DNA of 19,633 bases. Source: a bacterium. Lineage in GTDB: Bacteria > Spirochaetota > Spirochaetia > Treponematales > Rectinemataceae. The position numbers and the translations under genes are program-made. A model generated the notes under the pieces. That model was given only the letters and a program-made list of their open reading frames with translations, made no database searches and was not told where the DNA came from. Positions 14,324-19,633 of this stretch are shown piece after piece; position 1 is the stretch's first letter, and each line of letters opens with the position of its first letter. The DNA lies in contig JAKALZ010000001.1 in assembly GCA_021813065.1 (NCBI GenBank), positions 1 to 19,633 of the forward strand, read 5' to 3'.

Positions 14324-15078
14324 AAGAATGGTTTCAGGATGAAGGTTTCTGGGATGAGTTCGCTCCCTTTATGTTCGATGAGACGCGCTGGAATCTCGCG
14401 GATCTCGAGGTTGAGAGGATCATCGCGCTCACTGGTGCCGTCCCTCCTGCTCGCGTGCTCGATCTTTGCTGCGGTGTAGGACGGCACAGTCTCGCCTTCG
14501 CGCGTCTCGGTTTTTCCGTAACAGGTGTCGATCTCACCCCAAGCTACCTCGAAGCGGCGAAGGAGAGCGCGGCGATCGAGGGGCTCAGTATTGAATACAT
14601 TCTAGCTGACGCGCGCGAATTCCAAAGGCTGGAAGAATACGCGCTCTGCGTCAATCTTGGCGCGAGTTTTGGCTATAATGAGGATATCGAGGATGATACG
14701 CGAATCCTGAGGCGCTGCCGCGAAAATCTGATGCCGGAGGGCGCTTTTGTGCTCGAAACCATCGGCAAAGAGACCGCCGCGCGCGCGTTCACCGAAACGG
14801 AGTGTCTCGAGCGCGATGGATGGAGCGTTAGTGCTCGCTACAACATTGTAGGCAATTGGGAGAAACTCGGAAACAGCTGGCGGGCGAGCAAGGGCGACAC
14901 TGTCTACGAGCGCTCGTTCGCGATCCGCCTCTATTCGGGCACCGAGATTCGGCGTGCGCTCCTCGATGTTGGTTTCGATGAGGTGAAGCTCTACGGCGAT
15001 CTCGATGGCAGGCGCTACGATCAGCGTGCGGAGATGCAAGTCGCGGTGGCACGGCGAAAGAAAGCGGCATCGCGATGA
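14320..15078 (+). CDS. Class I SAM-dependent methyltransferase, substrate unknown
   Basis: This 252-residue cytosolic protein has a Rossmann-type SAM-binding fold: motif I VLDLCCGVGRHS (residues 46-57), an acidic post-I residue in VTGVDLTP, and motif II/III sequence EYILADAREF followed by VNLGASFGYN. The N-terminus FWDEFAPFMFD and the C-terminal half (ERSFAIRLYSGTEIRRALLDVGF) match the general pattern of Methyltransf_25-type enzymes often annotated only as methyltransferases. The substrate cannot be told. It starts at GTG 14320 overlapping the hypothetical gene and ends by ATGA overlap with the transglycosylase gene, so three genes are tightly coupled. Confidence 0.9.
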   Translation: MKEWFQDEGFWDEFAPFMFDETRWNLADLEVERIIALTGAVPPARVLDLCCGVGRHSLAFARLGFSVTGVDLTPSYLEAAKESAAIEGLSIEYILADAREFQRLEEYALCVNLGASFGYNEDIEDDTRILRRCRENLMPEGAFVLETIGKETAARAFTETECLERDGWSVSARYNIVGNWEKLGNSWRASKGDTVYERSFAIRLYSGTEIRRALLDVGFDEVKLYGDLDGRRYDQRAEMQVAVARRKKAASR

Positions 15079-17948
15079 AACCAGTCTTTGCGCTTCTCTG
15101 CGGGCTATTGATTTTTGGCGCTCCCGCAGCCCTCTTCGCGACCGATCCTGAAACCGCGCCTCCAGCTACCCCACCTCCGGTGTCAACCACTAGTCCACAG
15201 AGCGACAATATCGCGCCGCCGCCGGAGCGCAGTCTACCTCAGCCGATTCCGCTTATCATTCCTACGCTGACAGATCCTGGTGATCCTTCTGGTTTCTTTT
15301 TTGCCGCTGAGCAAATGGTTCAGCGCGCCAAAGATCGGGCTTTGAGCGATGAGGAGCGGCAGCTCGCGGAATTCATGTATTCGATCGCGTTTCGTTTCGC
15401 GAAAGGGCCCGCGGCGCAGGAGGCGGGCACATCGCTCTACGACCTCCTTTCGAGTCAAACCCGCTACGCGGAAGCCGCTCAGATCGCACGCGAGTGGATT
15501 CAGGAATTTGGGGCTGATTGGACGGTGTACCGCGATCTCTACGACGCGCTCTATGTCCAGAACAATTTTCAGGGCGCGCTTAGCCTTGTCTCTGAGATCG
15601 CCAAGGCCCTTCCCTCTCTCGCCAAAAGCCGCGCATCTGAGCTCGCCTGGATGGAGTACGGCGCGCGCGCTTCGCAGCAGGATTACAGTTGGGCCGCAGG
15701 TGGGCCGCCTTTTATAAAAACCGCATATCCCGACTCCTACACCGCGAAGATATTCAGGCTCTACGCGGCGTGGAGCGGCGCTCCGAGGGATCTCGCGGCG
15801 CTCGCGCTTTTCAGGGCGGCCGCCACTGAGAAGAAATATGCCGAAGCCACCGCTGCGGTGCCCCCAATTCTTCAGTCATTCACCGCGTCGACCACGCCGC
15901 GCGCCTGGATATCGGAACTTGGCAAGAGCCTCTATGGCGCGGGAGCGTGGCAACAGGGAATCGCCTTCTTCAGCGCGGCACTTGGCATGCCTGGATTGAG
16001 CAGCGACGTTCCCGCCGCGCAGGCCGCCACTTCTGTCGATGGCGCGCAAGGCACGCTGCCATCCCAGACGGTCGTTTCCATCGGCGGCGCGCCTGCCGCG
16101 CCACCCGCGTCTCCCATGCCTGCCGCTACCGCCTCGGCGTCATCTGCCTCACCCACGCTATCCGCGCCACCTTTATCACCGCCATCCCTGCCGGTCCTCG
16201 ACCGCGCGCGCATCCCCACCGAGAACGCCTGGGTGATGGCATTCTACCTCGCGCGCATGTACCAGGGGCTCAAGGACAGCCAGACCGCCGCCAACATCTA
16301 CATCGAGCTTGTCCCTCTGGCGTTCTCTTCGGGCGATTCCGATTCAGCGCTCTGGTATTGGCTCGATATCACGATGAACACGATCGCGGACACCGATTCG
16401 CTTTTAGGAGACCTCGGGCAGGACGACGCTAACGCGATCCACGCGAAGCGCGCGCTTGAGATTGCCGCGCTCACGCAAGCCTCCGCGCTGTGGAAAAAGC
16501 CCTCCTATTTCGAAGATATTGTCGCCGACTATATGCGCCGCTTGCTCCGCGAAGGCGCATGGGACGATATCGTGCGGCTCTGCGCGCTCATGAGCCAGAA
16601 ACTCACCACCGCGATGCGCGGCCCCCTGCTCTACCTGTCCGGGAGATTGATCGAAACGGACAGGGCATCGCCCGATATCTCATCCGACAGCGATTTTTGG
16701 AAATGGCTCAACCCTGACACATCGATGGCCCAAACATCGGGTTCCTTGGCCGCATCCGCCGCACCCGCGATACCCACTCAATCTGTCGCACCCGCGACGA
16801 ACGCGCCCTCCGTGCTCCCAAATTCGCCATCGGCCTCACCTATGCCCCAGGCTACCTCAGCCACCGCCGCGGCGCTCTACTACCGCGCCCTCCTTCGAGA
16901 AAACGGCATCGAAGAACACTACCGCACGCTCGCGGCCTGGCGCCTGGGAATCGATCCGCCTTTTCTCGCCAGCGTTCCTACGCTCGGACCAGACTTCGAT
17001 ATTGCATCAGCTATCGCGCGACTCTTCCCAAGCGCGCAGACTCCGCCTGTGAGCGACGACAGCCTCAAAGAAATGCTCGATTTTATTGGCCAGTCGCTCG
17101 ACTATGGGCTAGAGTCGCTTGCCGCGAACCAGATCGCCGCGCTCTCTCCCTTCTCCGCCGATGCCCTCATGTGGCTCGCGATGAAATTCATCCAGCATGA
17201 GCAGTACTATCCGGCGCTGCGCATCGGCCGCGAGGCGCTCAACCGCAAAACGGCGACAAAACCCGAGCTCAGTTACGCGCTCCTCTACCCGCGCGCTTGG
17301 CCCGAACACTTTGCCGGGCTCACGGAACCAAGAAACATCGCCGAACCGCTCGCATACGCAGTGGTGCGCTCGGAGAGTCTCTTTAACCAGCGGGCGGTCT
17401 CAAAATCCGGCGCGATGGGACTGAGCCAGCTGTTGCCGGGAACGGCCGCCGAAACGGCGCGCGGCCTCAAGATGCCGCAGTACACGCTCTTCAATCCCGA
17501 AGACAATCTCACGATCGGATTCACCTATTTCGGCTATATGCTGCAGCGATTCAACGCCGATCCGACGCGCGCGATTGCGGCCTACAACGCCGGGCCCGGG
17601 CGCATGGCGCAGTGGGTGCGCGACTGGGGTTCGATCGACGATGATATTCTGATCGAAATGTACCCCGTGGAGGAGCCGCGTCAGTATACGAAGAACATCA
17701 CGGCGGCCGCCATCACGTATGGGAAGCTCTATTATGGAATTTCAGCGAAGGATATGCTCGATTTCATCTATGGAGTGAAGCCGCTGCCCGCGGCGGCGGT
17801 CCCGCTGCCCTCAAATGGTACGCCGGCGGCGCCCGCGATCAGCGTTCCAGCCACGGCGCCGACTGCGGCTCCGCCCGCGACTCTGCCTTCGAACCCACCC
17901 TCGAACGCGCCCTCAAATCCGCCCGCCCCTACTTCTTCGACGCCCTGA
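15075..17948 (+). CDS. Large periplasmic lytic transglycosylase (SLT domain, GH23)
   Basis: This 957-residue protein cleaves the glycan strands of peptidoglycan. A signal peptide (ending near ALFA, residue 22) is followed by a Pro/Thr/Ser-rich stretch to about residue 60, then helical TPR-like regions as in Slt70. The catalytic SLT domain spans about residues 750-890: the catalytic Glu is Glu767 in VVRSESLFNQ, then SGAMGLSQLLPGTA, the AYNAGPGR motif, and EEPRQYTKNI. Three Ala/Pro/Ser-rich linkers divide the protein (about residues 305-378, 548-597, and the tail from 903). Slt70 is near 640 residues, so this one is expanded mainly by the linkers. ATG 15075 overlaps the methyltransferase stop (ATGA). 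Its last 20 bp overlap the 3' end of the convergent sua5. Confidence 0.92.
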   Translation: MKPVFALLCGLLIFGAPAALFATDPETAPPATPPPVSTTSPQSDNIAPPPERSLPQPIPLIIPTLTDPGDPSGFFFAAEQMVQRAKDRALSDEERQLAEFMYSIAFRFAKGPAAQEAGTSLYDLLSSQTRYAEAAQIAREWIQEFGADWTVYRDLYDALYVQNNFQGALSLVSEIAKALPSLAKSRASELAWMEYGARASQQDYSWAAGGPPFIKTAYPDSYTAKIFRLYAAWSGAPRDLAALALFRAAATEKKYAEATAAVPPILQSFTASTTPRAWISELGKSLYGAGAWQQGIAFFSAALGMPGLSSDVPAAQAATSVDGAQGTLPSQTVVSIGGAPAAPPASPMPAATASASSASPTLSAPPLSPPSLPVLDRARIPTENAWVMAFYLARMYQGLKDSQTAANIYIELVPLAFSSGDSDSALWYWLDITMNTIADTDSLLGDLGQDDANAIHAKRALEIAALTQASALWKKPSYFEDIVADYMRRLLREGAWDDIVRLCALMSQKLTTAMRGPLLYLSGRLIETDRASPDISSDSDFWKWLNPDTSMAQTSGSLAASAAPAIPTQSVAPATNAPSVLPNSPSASPMPQATSATAAALYYRALLRENGIEEHYRTLAAWRLGIDPPFLASVPTLGPDFDIASAIARLFPSAQTPPVSDDSLKEMLDFIGQSLDYGLESLAANQIAALSPFSADALMWLAMKFIQHEQYYPALRIGREALNRKTATKPELSYALLYPRAWPEHFAGLTEPRNIAEPLAYAVVRSESLFNQRAVSKSGAMGLSQLLPGTAAETARGLKMPQYTLFNPEDNLTIGFTYFGYMLQRFNADPTRAIAAYNAGPGRMAQWVRDWGSIDDDILIEMYPVEEPRQYTKNITAAAITYGKLYYGISAKDMLDFIYGVKPLPAAAVPLPSNGTPAAPAISVPATAPTAAPPATLPSNPPSNAPSNPPAPTSSTP
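17887..17922 (+). repeat. Three 12-bp tandem units in the transglycosylase tail
   Basis: Three in-frame 12-bp units near the end of the gene encode PSNP, PSNA and PSNP, following a general Ala/Pro/Thr-rich tail. They suggest a linker that grew by slippage. Copies are imperfect, and the exact edges are approximate. Confidence 0.5.
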
Positions 17949-18936
17949 ACAGGCGGTCGTTGATCGCCCGCCCAAGCCCCTCTTCGGGAACGCGCTCAGC
18001 GTAGATCGCCTCGAAGTGCCGCGCGTCAAAGCTGTGTAGAAGCGAAAAGAGGCGCGCCGCCGCTTCACCCAGATTCCCGCCCGGCGAGAGAGCGACAACC
18101 TCGTCGAAGCGACCTGTCGACTCGAGGACGGCGGCGCGCTGCGAATCGTACACGAGCGCGAGCGATGGGTGAGGCATGGCAGCACCCGCAAGCGCGCCCG
18201 GCAGGCTCCCCAATTCAAAGAGATAGAGCGGGGTTGATGGCGCGTAGTGGCTGAGTGTCTGCCCGGGGCTCGCAAGCGACGCCGCGCCAACGGTCGCCGC
18301 TTGGCGCGGCGGGATGCGCACAGGGCCGACCACCGCCTCGATGCGCTCAAGGGGCATGCCGCCCGCGCGCAGAAGCACAGGTTCTCTTCCGGTCAGATCG
18401 AGTACCGTCGACTCGACACCTACATCGCAGGGTCCGCCATCGACTATGAAGTCGATCCTGTCGCCGAGCATGGCGGCGACATGCGCCGCGGTCGTCGGGG
18501 AAATGTATCCGAAGGGATTGGCGCTTGGCGCGGCGACAGGAATGCCCGCGAGCTCGATAATGTGTTGCGCTACGGGGTGGCTCGGAAACCGCACCGCGAC
18601 CGTGTCGAGACCAGCGGTCACGATATCGGGAACTTCGGGCTTTTTCGGAAGGATCATCGTGAGAGGACCGGGCCACAGCGCGCGCGCCAGCGCGAGGGCT
18701 CTCTCGGGAACTTCGCGGGCGACCTGGCGAACATCTTCAGTTCGCGCGATGTGCACGATGAGGGGGTCGAAGGTGGGGCGCGCCTTTGCCTCGAACACGC
18801 GCGCCACCGCCCGCTCGTCGAAGGCGTTCGCGCCGAGCCCATAGACCGTCTCGGTCGGTATCGCGACGAGTTTGCCTTCGCGCAGGGCGCGCGCCGCGGT
18901 CTCGAGATCAGTCTCACTCGCGCTCAGAATCTTCAT
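17929..18936 (-). CDS. sua5: Threonylcarbamoyl-AMP synthase, long Sua5 form
   Basis: This 335-residue enzyme makes threonylcarbamoyl-AMP from threonine, bicarbonate and ATP, the first step of t6A37 synthesis. The YrdC-like domain occupies about residues 1-200: PTETVYGLGANA, KARPTFDPL, WPGPLTMIL, VAVRFPSHP, SANPFGYISPT, and GVESTVLDL. The motif SPGQTLSHYAPSTPLYLF then begins the C-terminal Sua5 domain, absent from short TsaC proteins. ATG 18936 begins the protein exactly where the family does; a longer frame continues upstream but has no family similarity. It lies 28 nt after the B3/B4-domain gene, so the two may form an operon. The product acts with the TsaB/D/E complex, not encoded here. Confidence 0.95.
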   Translation of the reverse strand: MKILSASETDLETAARALREGKLVAIPTETVYGLGANAFDERAVARVFEAKARPTFDPLIVHIARTEDVRQVAREVPERALALARALWPGPLTMILPKKPEVPDIVTAGLDTVAVRFPSHPVAQHIIELAGIPVAAPSANPFGYISPTTAAHVAAMLGDRIDFIVDGGPCDVGVESTVLDLTGREPVLLRAGGMPLERIEAVVGPVRIPPRQAATVGAASLASPGQTLSHYAPSTPLYLFELGSLPGALAGAAMPHPSLALVYDSQRAAVLESTGRFDEVVALSPGGNLGEAAARLFSLLHSFDARHFEAIYAERVPEEGLGRAINDRLFRASKK

Positions 18937-18964
18937 GGCTCGCAATACTATGCAATAGTGGCAA

Positions 18965-19633
18965 TTATGGCAAGGAAGCGAGTCGAGTTTCGGTTCGCGC
19001 ACAGGCGGTGCCGCACCATCGGGCGACATCGGCCGCAGCTGCCTCCAGGTCGGCTCCTTCCGGTCCGTCGGGCGCGTAGATCGCCACCACCGCGTTTCTC
19101 GCGCCCTCGAAGAGCTTCGTCGCCATCGAGTCGCGCACAGGATTGACGATGGGCACGCCCCGCGCGCTGACCATGTCGCCCTCTTCCGCAGCACCAGCCG
19201 CGCCCTCCGTCGTGGCAATCTTCAGCGTCCGCGCGCACACGCAGATCAGATCCTCGACATCGATCTCCTGTCCGCCGCTGTTGAATACGTAGCGTTCACC
19301 AGGCGCGCCGAGCCTGCATACGAGCTTCGGGCCAGCTCGATCCGCGTCAAAAATGCTCATGGGATACATATACTTGAGGCTCGCCAGATTGACCGCATCA
19401 ACGAAAAAATTCACGCTCGGGAATTCGCCCGCCAGCGCCGCGGCGAACAGATACTCGCTTGAAGGTTTTGCTCGACCCGCAGGTTTGTACTTCCCGTTGC
19501 GCAGGAGGTCGCGCACCGCCTTGATGCGCGATGCCCATCCTTCCTGCCCCTTTGCGCGCGTATTCTTAATAACATCTTCAAAACGCTCGGCGCTCAGCGC
19601 CAAAACAGGCCTATTGCCGCCTGCGGAGATCGG
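18965..19633 (-). CDS. B3/B4 tRNA-binding domain protein, 5' end outside window
   Basis: The frame is open to the right edge, beyond the first possible TTG at 19603, so the 5' end is probably missing. The visible 223 residues match the stand-alone B3/B4 domain related to the editing module of phenylalanyl-tRNA synthetase beta: KPAGRAKPSSEYL, FPSVNFFVDAVNLASLKYMYP, and, later, a DMVSARG segment and NPVRDSMATKLFEGARNAVV. Stand-alone members are thought to bind or edit tRNA; activity here is not shown. Its stop lies 28 nt before sua5 on the same strand, which puts two tRNA-related genes together. Confidence 0.8.
   Translation of the reverse strand, partial: PISAGGNRPVLALSAERFEDVIKNTRAKGQEGWASRIKAVRDLLRNGKYKPAGRAKPSSEYLFAAALAGEFPSVNFFVDAVNLASLKYMYPMSIFDADRAGPKLVCRLGAPGERYVFNSGGQEIDVEDLICVCARTLKIATTEGAAGAAEEGDMVSARGVPIVNPVRDSMATKLFEGARNAVVAIYAPDGPEGADLEAAAADVARWCGTACARTETRLASLP

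Noticed and set aside
18247..19146. A 299-codon plus-strand open frame opposite sua5
   Set aside because: It is an effect of GC-rich codons on the other strand; sua5 has all its family motifs.

Overview
The window looks like chromosomal DNA of a GC-rich member of the Spirochaetota, probably related to Treponema or Rectinema. The main reason is a tandem pair of outer-membrane proteins of the UPF0164/FadL-like type best known from Treponema, next to a spirochaete-style lipoprotein. The rest are bacterial housekeeping genes with strong use of GCG, CGC and GAG codons. The lineage is inference; no rRNA or other strong phylogenetic marker is present.

Layout. (1) 1-2466, plus strand: the 3' part of a fimbrial outer-membrane usher gene, cut by the left edge, followed 25 nt later by a secreted two-domain spore-coat-U/CsuE-like pilin. 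(2) 2599-4206, plus: malQ, with its own promoter and almost no leader. (3) 4221-4390, minus: tRNA-Lys(UUU) with a recognisable promoter and a strong terminator. (4) 4407-7848, minus: a lipoprotein gene and a UPF0164 protein gene as one transcription unit ending in a strong terminator, then a second UPF0164 paralogue with its own promoter, an SD and a TTG start. (5) 7961-13138, minus: a compact run comEC (no metallo-beta-lactamase domain), rsmA, bactofilin, TPR protein, mtaB, with gaps or overlaps from -4 to about 31 nt. (6) 13198-17948, plus: a CPBP-family membrane protease gene, then three translationally coupled genes (124-aa hypothetical, SAM methyltransferase, large lytic transglycosylase) joined by GTGA and ATGA overlaps. 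(7) 17929-19633, minus: sua5 and, upstream of it, a B3/B4 tRNA-binding-domain gene cut by the right edge. The transglycosylase and sua5 genes converge and overlap by 20 bp.

Themes. Several genes concern the cell envelope: pilus assembly, FadL-like porins, a lipoprotein, bactofilin, a peptidoglycan lytic enzyme and a CPBP protease. A second group concerns translation: rsmA modifies 16S rRNA, sua5 starts t6A synthesis at tRNA position 37, mtaB methylthiolates t6A to ms2t6A, and the encoded tRNA-Lys(UUU) is the classic type of substrate for both. No insertion sequence, prophage, CRISPR array or clearly transferred island was seen. The most unusual content is the chaperone-usher-type pilus locus in what appears to be a spirochaete. 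Intergenic stretches are all shorter than 300 bases.
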